Below the pieces are notes generated by a model that saw only the letters and a program-made list of their open reading frames with translations, was not told where the DNA came from and made no database searches. A program made the position numbers and the translations under genes. From Armatimonadota bacterium (GTDB taxonomy: Bacteria; Armatimonadota; Hebobacteria; CAIYQO01): a stretch of DNA of 62,176 nucleotides. This document shows, piece after piece, positions 31,135 through 39,871 of the stretch (positions are counted from its first letter, which is position 1; each line of letters opens with the position of its first letter). The stretch lies in assembly GCA_029553475.1 (NCBI GenBank), contig JAKPKV010000049.1, forward strand, positions 1 to 62,176. The letters are read 5' to 3'.

Positions 31135-33042
31135 TCACACCCACCGCCCCAACGGCTGCCGCAGCCATCCCTCCCGCTCCCCACTCTCTCCCCTCTCCTC
31201 GGGGAGAGGGGCCGGGGGTGAGGGGGTGTCTTCCACATCCGTCAAATGCCGCGCCCCCATCAGCTCTGCCGCGCACGCGCAATACACTTCTGCGTCCAGG
31301 TAGTGGTTCGCCGCGCCGCTGGTTTTCGGCATCCACACATCCACCAGCCGGGCGCCCCGCTTCTCCCTCACGCAGTGCTCACTCGTCACCTGCGTCGCGT
31401 AATCGCGGTCGCAGCCCTGATACACCATCCACGATCCGCGCCCGTTCTGCCGGTTCATGCGGCTCGCGATCATCGTCTTGTACTGGCTGCCGTCCACGAT
31501 GACCAGGCGCAGCCCGAAGGCCTTCCCCTGCTTGTCAATCGTGCTCAGCCGGTAGCGGCTCAACAGCGGTTGGCTGCTGCCCTTCACCGCCACCGTCCAG
31601 TCTGCGTTCTCCGCGCAGAAGTCGTAGACGTCTTCCTGCGTGTTGCCGTCGCCGGAGTCAATCGCGCACAGCGCCACCACGAACTCGCGCCCGTGCCGGT
31701 CCTGCCAGGGCCGGTTCATCACCTGCTCGATTTCCAGCCAGCTCAACGCCTGGCCGTGCGCCACGTTCCAGCTCGTCAGCAGTGGGCCCCATGCTCGGAT
31801 AGTCCAGTACAGAGAATCCTGCTGCACGTCTACGCCGCCGGTGATCATCACCGCGCCGTCCGGCACCTCGCCTTCCTGGTGGCCGGTTTCGCGCTCGCGC
31901 ACCAGGTCGGCGCTCATCCGCCGCTGCGCCTCTTCCCACGCCTCCGCCAGCCAGGAATTGACGAAGTTCTGCAGCTCGACCGGATCGTCTTTCGACGCCA
32001 GGAACTGGTGCGCGATATCCCCCAAACGCACCCACGGGCTATAGAACGTATTCAGGTGGTACGCCACCACCCGCTTGCCGTGGCCGCGCACCTCATCCGC
32101 GCGCCACTCGCCGGCGCGCAGCATCGTCAGCTTGTGCGCGTCGGTGATCCGCCCCTGGCACGCCTCGCACTCGTAATAGGCCAGGTCTCGCGCCTCGTCC
32201 GCGTCGCATCCCTCTGGCCACTTGAGCTGCTGCATCCGGAACGTCTGGTAGTGGCCGCAGTGCGGGCACGGCACGAAATACCGCCGCACCTCATTGGCCG
32301 CTTCCATCTGCTGCCAGATGTGATTGTGCTTGAATGTTGGGGTACTGGCCCCCACGATCTTCCGGTTGTAGGCGAATGTTTTCGTACGTTCCGCCGACAG
32401 GTTGATCGGATCGGCCTCCTTCGCCGCCACCCGTGGGAATTTGTCTACCTCATCCAGGAACAGGTAGCGGATCGGGCGCGACGCCAGCGACGCCGGCGAA
32501 TTCGCCCCGCTCAATGCCAGGTAGGCGGAGAGGAACTGCAACTCCAATTTCTTCGATTGGCCAATCAGGTACTCGGTCTTCAACGCCGAGCACAGGTCAA
32601 TCATCGGCTGGATGCGCACCGTGCTGATATGTTCCGCCAGGTCAAGGGTCGGATACACCACCAGTGTCGGCCCGGGATCCTGCGAAATGGCGTAGCCCAT
32701 CATGTTGAGGATCGCCTCCGTGCCCCCCACTTGTGTGCACTTGCAAAACCAGATTTCCTCGATATCCGGATCGGTGAAGGCGTCCATTATGCCGGCCAGG
32801 TACGGCGTGAACGACGTCCGCCACGGCCCCGGCGCGGAGCTGCTCTTCTCATCCAGGATACGGTGCCGATCCGCCCAATGACTCACCGTCATCCGCTCCG
32901 GCGGCCGCAACGCCCGCATCGCCTCTCGCAACCACGGCGCCCACTCCACCGGGGCCGCGGACTTGCAGTCCGCCCGTCGCTTCCCCCGTGGCTGCGCGCT
33001 CACCCTAGACTCAACGCATTGCCGCCCTCCTCGCTTCCCCAT
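31135..33042 (-). CDS. Large terminase subunit (GpA family)
   Basis: 635 residues. ATPase part: IWFCKCTQVGGTEAILNMMG (Walker-A-like, as in GpA), YLFLDEVDKFP (Walker B) and KIVGASTPTFK. A zinc-ribbon segment CPHCGHYQTF...CEACQG follows. The nuclease half has ITGGVDVQQDSLYWTIRAWG and CAIDSGDGNTQEDVYDFC with acidic residues for RNase-H-like catalysis. Two repeat-encoded inserts stand out: GKRRADCKSAAPVEW at residues 20-34 and TPSPPAPLPEERGESGEREG near the C-terminus (REP-like palindrome). It packages DNA with the small subunit upstream. Confidence 0.93.
   Translation of the reverse strand: MGKRGGRQCVESRVSAQPRGKRRADCKSAAPVEWAPWLREAMRALRPPERMTVSHWADRHRILDEKSSSAPGPWRTSFTPYLAGIMDAFTDPDIEEIWFCKCTQVGGTEAILNMMGYAISQDPGPTLVVYPTLDLAEHISTVRIQPMIDLCSALKTEYLIGQSKKLELQFLSAYLALSGANSPASLASRPIRYLFLDEVDKFPRVAAKEADPINLSAERTKTFAYNRKIVGASTPTFKHNHIWQQMEAANEVRRYFVPCPHCGHYQTFRMQQLKWPEGCDADEARDLAYYECEACQGRITDAHKLTMLRAGEWRADEVRGHGKRVVAYHLNTFYSPWVRLGDIAHQFLASKDDPVELQNFVNSWLAEAWEEAQRRMSADLVRERETGHQEGEVPDGAVMITGGVDVQQDSLYWTIRAWGPLLTSWNVAHGQALSWLEIEQVMNRPWQDRHGREFVVALCAIDSGDGNTQEDVYDFCAENADWTVAVKGSSQPLLSRYRLSTIDKQGKAFGLRLVIVDGSQYKTMIASRMNRQNGRGSWMVYQGCDRDYATQVTSEHCVREKRGARLVDVWMPKTSGAANHYLDAEVYCACAAELMGARHLTDVEDTPSPPAPLPEERGESGEREGWLRQPLGRWV
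31188..31228. repeat. GC palindrome (REP-like) in the terminase 3' end
   Basis: CCCCTCTCCTCGGGGAGAGG with a GGCCGGGGGTGAGGGGGTG tail, read in frame as Pro/Glu-rich codons at the C-terminus of the large terminase. Confidence 0.8.
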
Positions 33043-33321
33043 CGCACCTGTCCCAATACCGCTACCAATAAATCAGGGGAGGGATCGTCACCCCTCCCCT
33101 AATCCGTTCACCGCGCGGCAGTGGCCACCACCGCCCGGCTGGGCGAACGGCCGGCGCTCCCCATCGTCATACTCCAACCCCAACGCCGCCCACCCGACCA
33201 CTGTCTCTGCTCTGCGCGTCTCTCAGTGTTTACGCTGAATGCAGTGCCGCCCCCAGGCTCGCGGCCTGGCGAGCTGCGTGTCACGTACCATTCGTGCGCT
33301 CTCCTCGCGAACCTGCCGCCA
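33043..33321. other. Gap between terminase genes
   Basis: No convincing gene. A minus-strand frame from ATG about 33290 (MVRDTQLARPRAWGRHCIQR) is closed by TGA and continues in the same frame as ETRRAETVVGWAALGLEYDD to about 33085, which could be a small decayed gene. Nothing recognised. Confidence 0.35.
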
Positions 33322-33864
33322 CTACCCCTTGATAACCCTCCCCTGCGGCGGCTCATACGCCTCACCATTCGACATGCGCGTCAGCGCGCCATCAATTAAA
33401 TCCTGTATCTCGCGCTCGATCCGCCGCGCCGTGGCGGGATCCACAAACGGGCCTACCTCCGTCGCCAGCGTCCGCGCCAGGCCGCGCAGCGAGAGTTTCA
33501 GCTCCGTATGCCACCGGCTCAACTCCGGCACCAGCTCGTCACGCGGAATATACTCACCACGCGCGATCGCGTTCTTCAGGTCAAGTTGTTCCGCCTGCAG
33601 GCGCTTCAGTTCTGCCTCATACCGTGTCTTCAGCGCGGAATCGGACAGCCCATCTTCGCCATCACCACCGCGCGCGCGGCCGCCGTGCATCCCCTTCCAC
33701 TTTAGTACGTCCGATAGGATCCACCAGCCGGCCCGCGCCTTCGGGCAGCCGTCCCGCGCCCAGTTCCCCAACGTCTGCACCGACACCCCGAAGGCATCCG
33801 CCAGCGCGGCAGATGAAAGCTGCAGATCCCCATTCACCTCGCGCACACGCTCTCTCGACGCCAT
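33322..33864 (-). CDS. Terminase small subunit
   Basis: 180 residues. N-terminal Nu1-like winged HTH: SSAALADAFGVSVQTLGNWA and CPKARAGWWILSDVLKWK. Middle coiled coil (LKTRYEAELKRLQAEQLDLK), then an EYIPRDELVPELSRWHTEL segment as in DNA-packaging proteins of the Nu1/gp1 type. It should bind the cos or pac site, probably close to the palindromes just upstream (33915-34136). Confidence 0.85.
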   Translation of the reverse strand: MASRERVREVNGDLQLSSAALADAFGVSVQTLGNWARDGCPKARAGWWILSDVLKWKGMHGGRARGGDGEDGLSDSALKTRYEAELKRLQAEQLDLKNAIARGEYIPRDELVPELSRWHTELKLSLRGLARTLATEVGPFVDPATARRIEREIQDLIDGALTRMSNGEAYEPPQGRVIKG

Positions 33865-34237
33865 AATGAACTCAAAACAGGCCCACAGGCCCGCCTTTCA
33901 AACTTTCAACTTCCCGAAAATCCGCCCGCCCGATTTTCGACTTTCTACCTCGCTATGGCACCCGCCACCCCGAAAGCACCTCGAAACCCCCACACTCAGC
34001 AAAACATCGAGACCGGTGTCACCCTCGAGCCGGCCCCCCCGGGGGAGGACCCGCGCCTCCCTCATATATAATCATTTGGTTATATATTCCACATCGCCCC
34101 TCCGAGCGCCCCCTGCGTATAACCACATAGCTATACAAGCACCCCCTCCACCCCTCCGAGGGCACCCGCCTACACCAAACGGCAGCCCCGCCGCAGATAT
34201 CCACGGTGGGGCCGGCTCTTCGCGCGCTCGCGTACCA
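33865..34237. promoter_or_regulatory. Regulatory gap with palindromes upstream of the packaging genes
   Basis: Three inverted repeats: CGAAAATC-CGCCCGCCC-GATTTTCG (33915-33939), ATATATAA-TCATTTGG-TTATATAT (34064-34087) and GTATA...TATAC (34117-34136). It is the only AT-rich pocket between the late regulator and the terminase genes, so it is the best candidate for the late promoter, for the regulator's binding sites and for the cos/pac site. Confidence 0.55.
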
Positions 34238-34831
34238 TCATACACACTCTAACACACCTTGCCCTGCGCAATCCGCGGTTTTTCCGCGGTTTTTCCGCGG
34301 TTTTTCCGCGCCCGTTTCAACGATAGCCCCATCGAGTACCGCCCGGATCACCGGCAGCCACCCCTCCTCGATCCCCGCCAGCCGATCACGCACCGTGCTC
34401 TCACCGATATCGAGTCGCAGCGCAATCCACATCATCGAACGTCGCTCGCCGAACCGCCATCGGAGCAGCGCCATATCATCATCCGGCAGCGCACGCAACG
34501 CGATTTCCATCGCCCGTAACCCGGCCCGCACCTCTGCTAAGTCCGCCTCCGCCTCGACATGTGCGATCACCAGCCGGTCCAGACGCGCCTCCTGGCGTTG
34601 AATCACCTCCTGATGCGATACCGCCACCGCATAGGTCGGATCGCCTGGGCGTCCGCTTCCGCCCCCATCACCGTACCGCGCCACGCCCTGACTGCGATAC
34701 CGGGCAGGATCATCAATCACCTTACGCAGCGCTGCCTGTTGCTCCGTAATCCCCTCCAGCTTCGCCTCCAGCGCCTCCCTCCGCGCCAATCGCTGAAAGT
34801 GCGCCGTCATCATCTCTCGGAATGTTGCCAT
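34238..34831 (-). CDS. ArpU/RinA-type late transcription regulator
   Basis: 197 residues. N-terminal coiled coil (LARREALEAKLEGITEQQAA), second helix bundle, then a sigma-70 region-4-like HTH: IALRALPDDDMALLRWRFGE and MMWIALRLDIGESTVRDRLA. Such regulators switch on late genes in many siphoviruses. The C-terminal tail EKPRKNRGKTAD is encoded by three tandem 11-bp units CCGCGGTTTTT (34273-34305, plus strand). It lies between replication and packaging genes, where a late activator is expected. Confidence 0.78.
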   Translation of the reverse strand: MATFREMMTAHFQRLARREALEAKLEGITEQQAALRKVIDDPARYRSQGVARYGDGGGSGRPGDPTYAVAVSHQEVIQRQEARLDRLVIAHVEAEADLAEVRAGLRAMEIALRALPDDDMALLRWRFGERRSMMWIALRLDIGESTVRDRLAGIEEGWLPVIRAVLDGAIVETGAEKPRKNRGKTADCAGQGVLECV

Positions 34832-34834
34832 GTC

Positions 34835-35380
34835 TCATGCCTCCATCCCCGTCCGCCGCAGTATTTCGCGCGCAATAGCCGCGCGCCGCTGTCGTGGATG
34901 CCGCTGTACAAATCGCCCTTCCAGCGCCGCAAGCGCCCCGCCAATCGCATCCGCCGCGTGTTCGTCCTCTGGGTCGCGCAGGTCGAGGCGAAACCGCAGA
35001 TTCGCAAAGCGGATCATATCGCGTTTGGATGCCTTCCCGCTCCCCGTCAGCGCCACCTTGGCCGTCGCCGGCACCACCACGCCCGCCCATTCCAGCCCGT
35101 GCCGTCGCGTCCGCGCCTTCAGCTCGCCGATTACCTCGGCCTGTGCCCGGCGCAACGCTCGCCCTCTGGCATCCGTCCCCTGCGGCTCTTCCGCCGCCAC
35201 TACCGCCCCGCGCTTCGCCGCCATCTCAAACAGCACATCGAGCGCTGCGTCGCCGGCCACCGAGCCGAAGGTGAACTGCTGATACATCACCAGCACCGTC
35301 ACTCGGTATTCGTCCATGCTCATCAGCGCGCCCGCCCCCGTCTTGCTCGGATCGAAATACAACATATACTTAGTCGCCAT
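34835..35380 (-). CDS. RuvC-like Holliday junction nuclease
   Basis: 181 residues from ATG 35380, overlapping the helicase gene by 11 nt. It begins MATKYMLYFDPSKTGAGALM (first catalytic Asp in strand 1) and has VVVPATAKVALTGSGKASKR and DPEDEHAADAIGGALAALEG, the P-x-x-V-K-x-x-x-TGxGxAxK and DExDAxxxA boxes of the RuvC superfamily. It would resolve branched DNA before packaging. Confidence 0.87.
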   Translation of the reverse strand: MATKYMLYFDPSKTGAGALMSMDEYRVTVLVMYQQFTFGSVAGDAALDVLFEMAAKRGAVVAAEEPQGTDARGRALRRAQAEVIGELKARTRRHGLEWAGVVVPATAKVALTGSGKASKRDMIRFANLRFRLDLRDPEDEHAADAIGGALAALEGRFVQRHPRQRRAAIAREILRRTGMEA

Positions 35381-36881
35381 AGCGTTCCGCCCAGTTCTCG
35401 CCCTGTGGCGCCCGCACCGCTTCGCCGCGGATCGCCGCGTATTGTTCCGGCCGCGCGTCGCGGAAAAGGTAATGTCCGCCGTCGTAGTCCAGCAGGCAAC
35501 GACGCGACGCACGCCCGGCGCGCTGCTTGAGTGTCTGCACCTCCACCAGCGTCATCAATGGCGCCAGTTGTTGCTTGCGCTTTTCATGATCGAGCCCCTT
35601 GATGTATTCGCGACGTTCCTTACCCAGCAGCGCGTTGATCACTTCCGGCTCGCCGTAGTAGCCCGGACGATATAGCGAGAGCACCAGGTCCGCCGCCCAT
35701 AACAACTTATCGCTCTCCCCCAGGTCGTCATCCTGCGGACGATACGTCGCGCGCTGCTTCCCGTCACGATTGAACTGCGCCAAACTCACCATGCGGATGC
35801 CATGCCTCTTCGGGATATATTTGAGGTCGTAGGCCAGCGCCCCCACCTCTTCGGTGCGCGTTCGATAGGTCCGGCTCGGATGCGCTAGTTGCGCGAAATC
35901 CAGTATCACCCAGCTTAATGGTTTGCCATAGCGTCGCTGGCTCTCGCGCTGGTAGCGCCGGATCGTCGCCTCGATCTCAGTGGTACTTAAATCCGTCCGG
36001 TCATCAATCCAGACGGGGAGATTCCATGCCTTCTCAACCGCGCGGCCCAGCTCAATCAGCGTGCGCTCCTTGTTCTCCTGCATCCAGGGTAGATCGTTGA
36101 GGCATTCATTCGTTACCTGGTGTGTATAGGCCAGCAATTCACGTGTCGTCAGCTCGCATTCCTCCATCTCCAAACTAAATATCAGCCCCGGCTCCCCCCA
36201 ACTGGCCCACGTGTCGGCTAGGTTCATCCCGAACGCTGTCTTCCCCATACCGCTGCGCGCGGCGATCATCACGCTCTGTCCGGTGCGTACGCCGGCCAGC
36301 AGCGTGTTCACCGCCGGCCACCTGGTGCGCAGCCCCTGGTCGTGCCCGGACCCAATCGCGTCCTCGATCTGCGTGAAGACGTCGCGCAGAATATCGCTGA
36401 CATGCCGCGGTCCCTTCACCGCGCCGTCGTTGCCGATCTCGTAAATCCGCTGCTCCGCCCGTTCCTGCACCACATCAACATCCACCTCGCCGGCGTACGC
36501 CTCGTGAATGATCGCACCCGCCGCGTGAATGAGCTGCCGGCGCCGGCTGCAGGCGCGAATCAGCGTCGCGTAATGCTCGATCCCGGCCGCTGTGGGCACC
36601 TCGCCCATCACCGTTGTCAGGTACAGCGTGCCGCCCACCATCTCCAGCGCGTCACGGTCGCGCAGCCACGTGCCCAGCGAAATCACATCCACCGCGATCT
36701 GACGGTGGTACAGGTCGGCGATGCCGCGAAAAATCGTCCGGTGCGCCTCCCGGTAAAAATCCTCTTCGTGCAGCAACGCCAGCCCGCGCTCAATGGCCGC
36801 CAACTCCAGCATCATCGCCCCCAAAGCTGCCTGCTCAGCTTCCAGGTTTTGCGGTGGGATCTTCTCCGAAATATCGCTCAC
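35370..36881 (-). CDS. Replicative DNA helicase, DnaB type
   Basis: 503 residues from GTG 36881 behind GGAGG. N-terminal domain: PPQNLEAEQAALGAMMLE, IFRGIADLYHRQIAVDVISL. RecA-like ATPase: RTGQSVMIAARSGMGKTAFG (Walker A), GLIFSLEMEECELTTRELLA (H1a), PLSWVILDFAQLAHP (Walker B region), RTEEVGALAYDLKYIPKRHG and RMVSLAQFNRDGKQR. The length is slightly above E. coli DnaB. Start overlaps the end of the initiator gene, which probably loads it. Confidence 0.94.
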   Translation of the reverse strand: MSDISEKIPPQNLEAEQAALGAMMLELAAIERGLALLHEEDFYREAHRTIFRGIADLYHRQIAVDVISLGTWLRDRDALEMVGGTLYLTTVMGEVPTAAGIEHYATLIRACSRRRQLIHAAGAIIHEAYAGEVDVDVVQERAEQRIYEIGNDGAVKGPRHVSDILRDVFTQIEDAIGSGHDQGLRTRWPAVNTLLAGVRTGQSVMIAARSGMGKTAFGMNLADTWASWGEPGLIFSLEMEECELTTRELLAYTHQVTNECLNDLPWMQENKERTLIELGRAVEKAWNLPVWIDDRTDLSTTEIEATIRRYQRESQRRYGKPLSWVILDFAQLAHPSRTYRTRTEEVGALAYDLKYIPKRHGIRMVSLAQFNRDGKQRATYRPQDDDLGESDKLLWAADLVLSLYRPGYYGEPEVINALLGKERREYIKGLDHEKRKQQLAPLMTLVEVQTLKQRAGRASRRCLLDYDGGHYLFRDARPEQYAAIRGEAVRAPQGENWAERYGD

Positions 36882-36882
36882 G

Positions 36883-37794
36883 TCAGCCTCCAAACTCCAC
36901 CAGTTCCGGTGGTTCGCACTCCTCCATCTCACGCCCGCCACGCCGCCGGCCACCCGGCCCGTCACGCTCGCGCCCCTCCTGCCGCCCGGCGTGCTGCACC
37001 TCGTAGCCCACCACCTCCGTCATCACCTGCCACCGGTACCGGGCATTGCGAAATTTCCCGGCCCACTTGCCCATCAGGAACAGCCGGTCCAGCATATCCC
37101 ACAACTGGCTCCGGGGGTAGTGTGCCATTAGCGCCGCCAATCCGCGCTCCAACGGGTCTAGCACGTCGAGGCAGCAGGTTTGCGGATACAACTCCGCGTC
37201 CGGCTCTCGGGCCTTCAGCCACGCCTTCGCCTGCGCCACCATCGGCCGCTGCCCCACCCGCGCAGCAACCACCGGGGGGGCAGGCTCCGGTGCGGGTGCC
37301 GGCGCGGTATCGCTCTCAGTACCGGTACCTTCCCCCACCTGAGGTGAGACGGAAGGGGAGAGGGAGAGGGACTCAGGGGTATCGGTACCCTTTCGATACC
37401 CTATGGATACGGTATCTATAGGGTATCCATACCGTATCCGGTATTCGCGCGACAGCGCACTCTCCGGCAAGCGCAGCACGTCATTGTCCATGCTCTTCCG
37501 CACCTTCGGCGAGGGATTCATACCCAGCTCGTATTCGCGCACCCCCACCATCCAGCACACGCCGTCCGCATAGCGCACATGGTCAGGTCCAATCTCCTCG
37601 AGGAGAGAGGAGAGCTCCGCCTCCGTCGCCCCCGTCTCCATCAGCAGCACCCGCAACGGCAACAGATACAACCCCGCCAGATTCGTCCGCGGATTAATGC
37701 GCAAATAGCAATACAGCCCCTTCGCCGCCAGCGATAACCCCAGGAACCACTCCTCGTTACAGAGATCAATCGGCATGTTGCGGGTGTGTGCCAT
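36883..37794 (-). CDS. Phage replication initiator
   Basis: 303 residues from ATG 37794. N-terminal winged-helix part: LCNEEWFLGLSLAAKGLYCY, RTNLAGLYLLPLRVLLMETG, VCWMVGVREYELGMNPSPKV. A repeat-coded linker (IRYGYPIDTVSIGYRKGTDT) and a Pro/Ala-rich linker lead to a helical C-terminal half (LERGLAALMAHYPRSQLWDM) and a Gly/Arg tail. It has the plan of lambda O-type replisome organisers: origin binding at the N-terminus, helicase interaction at the C-terminus. The iterons lie inside the gene. Confidence 0.78.
   Translation of the reverse strand: MAHTRNMPIDLCNEEWFLGLSLAAKGLYCYLRINPRTNLAGLYLLPLRVLLMETGATEAELSSLLEEIGPDHVRYADGVCWMVGVREYELGMNPSPKVRKSMDNDVLRLPESALSREYRIRYGYPIDTVSIGYRKGTDTPESLSLSPSVSPQVGEGTGTESDTAPAPAPEPAPPVVAARVGQRPMVAQAKAWLKAREPDAELYPQTCCLDVLDPLERGLAALMAHYPRSQLWDMLDRLFLMGKWAGKFRNARYRWQVMTEVVGYEVQHAGRQEGRERDGPGGRRRGGREMEECEPPELVEFGG
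37306..37438. other. Probable replication origin: GGTATC iterons in the initiator gene
   Basis: GGTATC or GATACC occurs at 37306, 37378, 37395, 37411 and 37422, with the related GGTACC (37323, 37384) and GGATAC/CGTATCC around them. The densest part, 37378-37438, is palindromic (CTATGGATACGGTATC, CTATAGGGTATCC). Intragenic iterons in the initiator match the lambda ori-in-O organisation. Confidence 0.6.
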
Positions 37795-37906
37795 AAAAAT
37801 AACCTCCTCCCCCATCACCAGCGGGCTTCGCTGCCGCGTCCTGACTACTGCCACTCACGCAATCGCCCGGCCACCAGACCAAGCGTAACAGCACGCATTC
37901 TGTGAA

Positions 37907-38163
37907 TCACCCGTCACCAGCGGGCGCCTGCTGCGCCATCCACCACGCGATCGCGTCAGCCGCCCGGCGTATCCGCTCGCGGAGCCGACCAGTGCGCAGC
38001 CGCTCGCCCTCGCTCCACTGGCACCCGCATGCCAGGCACGTCACCAGCGGGGCATACCACGCGTAGCCTCGCACCAGCGCCGCCGTCCGCCGTTCGCAGT
38101 CCGGACAGTGCGTCATCACCACCTGGTGGGCCTCCACCGGCGGGCAATGCACACACACAGTCA
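37907..38163 (-). CDS. Zinc-ribbon protein
   Basis: 85 residues from ATG 38163, overlapping the upstream stop as ATGA. It has CVHCPPVEAHQ, THCPDCERRTAAL, and CLACGCQWSEGERL: two CxxC pairs that form a zinc ribbon, followed by a helix. Unknown function, in the early region. Confidence 0.65.
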
Positions 38164-38469
38164 TGGCCGCCATACCTTCCACGGACGTACCTCTCGCCAA
38201 CCATGAGCCAGAGCCAATCGCCGTAAATCCATAACGGCACTCGCTCGCGTCGGGTACGACTCCTGTGCCGGCGGGCAACGAAACTGCTCACACCGGTCCG
38301 TATAGCGCTGCATAATTCCCCAGCGGTTGCCCCAGTCCACGACATACGCGAGTAGTGCATGATTGATCTCAAATACCGGTTCCATGAAGAACGGCGCATA
38401 GCCGCCCGGACCCGGATACTGAAACCAACTGTCATACCCTGCAGCAAAACGTATCCCGATCACCACCAT
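38161..38469 (-). CDS. Hypothetical early protein
   Basis: 102 residues, Trp/Tyr-rich: SWFQYPGPGGYAPFFMEPVF then CEQFRCPPAQESYPTRASAV. No known domain. Stop overlaps the next start. Confidence 0.55.
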   Translation of the reverse strand: MVVIGIRFAAGYDSWFQYPGPGGYAPFFMEPVFEINHALLAYVVDWGNRWGIMQRYTDRCEQFRCPPAQESYPTRASAVMDLRRLALAHGWREVRPWKVWRP

Positions 38470-38513
38470 GGCTCGTTGCTCCCATCTACGTCCATCCGCG
38501 AAATCTGCGATTC

Positions 38514-38822
38514 CTACCCCACCAACTCCCAGTAGCGCGCCAAAAACCGCGCCTCCGCCTCACCAGGGCTATCAGGATAGATCGTCGCCACCTCCGCCGG
38601 CGGCTCCGGCATCTGCAAATCCCACGCGTAGGGACACGGCCCCAGCAGGTCGCGCTTCTCCAGCGCCAGCGCTGTCAAATCCGCCCGCTTCACCGCCAAC
38701 CGTTGCGGCTTGCTCATGCAGACATGGAACGCCTGGTAAATCACGCACTGCAGCCCGTCCTCCGCCGCCCGGTACCCCTCCATCAGTGGGCTTTGCTTCA
38801 GTGGGGTAGGGATATCCAGCAC
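38514..38822 (-). CDS. Hypothetical early protein
   Basis: 102 residues from GTG 38822. Segments CVIYQAFHVCMSKPQRLAVK and DLLGPCPYAWDLQMPEPPAE. No domain recognised. It overlaps the upstream gene by about 25 nt, in keeping with the tight early operon. Confidence 0.55.
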   Translation of the reverse strand: MLDIPTPLKQSPLMEGYRAAEDGLQCVIYQAFHVCMSKPQRLAVKRADLTALALEKRDLLGPCPYAWDLQMPEPPAEVATIYPDSPGEAEARFLARYWELVG

Positions 38823-39070
38823 AACACCTCTTCGATCTGCGATATCGCGATCTGCCGCCCCAGTTCACCCGACATCTCCCATGGCACCTGTACGTACTGC
38901 AGCGGATAATACATGGTCGCCTTGCCGGCGCCATTGCGAGCCCACTTCGCAATGTGCAGGCAACTTGATCCGTCCTGCCAATACCGCCGCTCTAACCGCA
39001 GGAAGAATCCCGGTTTATCGAGCGGCAAATCTACGATATGCTCGATCTTTACTGCCGCACGCTTACTCAT
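38798..39070 (-). CDS. Hypothetical early protein
   Basis: 90 residues from ATG 39070, which overlaps the stop of the MazG-like fragment. It begins MSKRAAVKIEHIVDLPLDKP and has RLERRYWQDGSSCLHIAKWA. A compact beta-rich protein with no family I recognise. Confidence 0.55.
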   Translation of the reverse strand: MSKRAAVKIEHIVDLPLDKPGFFLRLERRYWQDGSSCLHIAKWARNGAGKATMYYPLQYVQVPWEMSGELGRQIAISQIEEVLCWISLPH

Positions 39071-39218
39071 GCCCGCCTTCCAATATCTGCCGTTCCGCCG
39101 CCAGGTCACGCATCATCGCGTTCACCGCCGTGAACTTCTCCGGATACCGGGCGCGCAGCTTCGCGATGTTCCGCGCCATCACTTCATCCAGGCTCACGCC
39201 CAGCACATCCACCGCCAC
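39063..39218 (-). pseudogene. C-terminal remnant of a MazG-like nucleotide pyrophosphohydrolase
   Basis: 51 codons from GTG 39218: VAVDVLGVSLDEVMARNIAK, LRARYPEKFTA and a short tail. LDEVxxxNIxKLRxRYPxxF is the typical last helix of small MazG-type pyrophosphohydrolases. The catalytic ExxE helices that should precede it are absent; upstream the frame runs into a CATCCT-type dispersed repeat (39242-39273) and a TAG. Probably truncated by that repeat. Confidence 0.6.
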
Positions 39219-39241
39219 TATGCGGTTACCACCAGGAAGAG

Positions 39242-39273
39242 TCCATCCTACCCATCCTACCTATCCTGTGAAT
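39242..39273. repeat. CATCCT-type dispersed repeat
   Basis: CATCCTACCCATCCTACC then ATCCTGTGAATTCC, at the broken 5' edge of the MazG-like remnant. Confidence 0.75.
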
Positions 39274-39608
39274 TCCTCCCCGTCATCACCAGCGGGCGCG
39301 CTGGCGCACCCATCACACGCAATCCCCTCGCCACACCGCACGTGATCCCCACAGGGCGACGGCTCCGAAGGCTCTATCAACTCCACGCACGCCGCGAGCA
39401 CGAACATCATCGCGAACCCATTGCCATGCTGGTTGTAATACTCCAGCAACGTCTTCGCCGCATCCAGTGCCTGCAGCTCGTGCCGTATCATCACAGAGCG
39501 AAGCTGCTCCATCCACGGCCCGATCTTTCTCGCATACTCCGCACCCCACAGCCGCCGGCATATATCCCGCGCCTCATAAAACCGTGCCGCCACCTGCATC
39601 GCATTCAT
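39261..39608 (-). CDS. Hypothetical early protein
   Basis: 115 residues from ATG 39608, overlapping the upstream stop. All-helical start MNAMQVAARFYEARDICRRL, GAEYARKIGPWMEQLRSVMI, then a cysteine-containing tail CGDHVRCGEGIACDGCAS. The dispersed repeat covers its last codons. No known function. Confidence 0.6.
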   Translation of the reverse strand: MNAMQVAARFYEARDICRRLWGAEYARKIGPWMEQLRSVMIRHELQALDAAKTLLEYYNQHGNGFAMMFVLAACVELIEPSEPSPCGDHVRCGEGIACDGCASAPAGDDGEEFTG

Positions 39609-39814
39609 CGCCCCATCTCCCGTCTCAGCCAAGACATCGCCCGCTCACGCTGGTTCCCATGGCCGTCATGTCTCACGCCCTCGACACACCCCATGCACAG
39701 GTAGGCATGCTGCGTGAGCTTTCCGCCACGCCACACGTGCACCTCGCAGAAACTATCATCACCTGATGTGTCACGCCCGCATTTCACGCATGCACATGGC
39801 AGATCATCACCCAT
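39605..39814 (-). CDS. Small zinc-binding protein
   Basis: 69 residues: CACVKCGRD, SFCEVHVWRGGKLTQHAYLC, MGCVEGVRHDGHG. Two CxxC pairs plus His suggest a treble-clef or zinc ribbon. Function unknown. Confidence 0.65.
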   Translation of the reverse strand: MGDDLPCACVKCGRDTSGDDSFCEVHVWRGGKLTQHAYLCMGCVEGVRHDGHGNQRERAMSWLRREMGR

Positions 39815-39871
39815 ACTCGCCCCAAACGCGCCAAAATGGCGCCCATCATGACGCTACTCCATCCCATCGGG

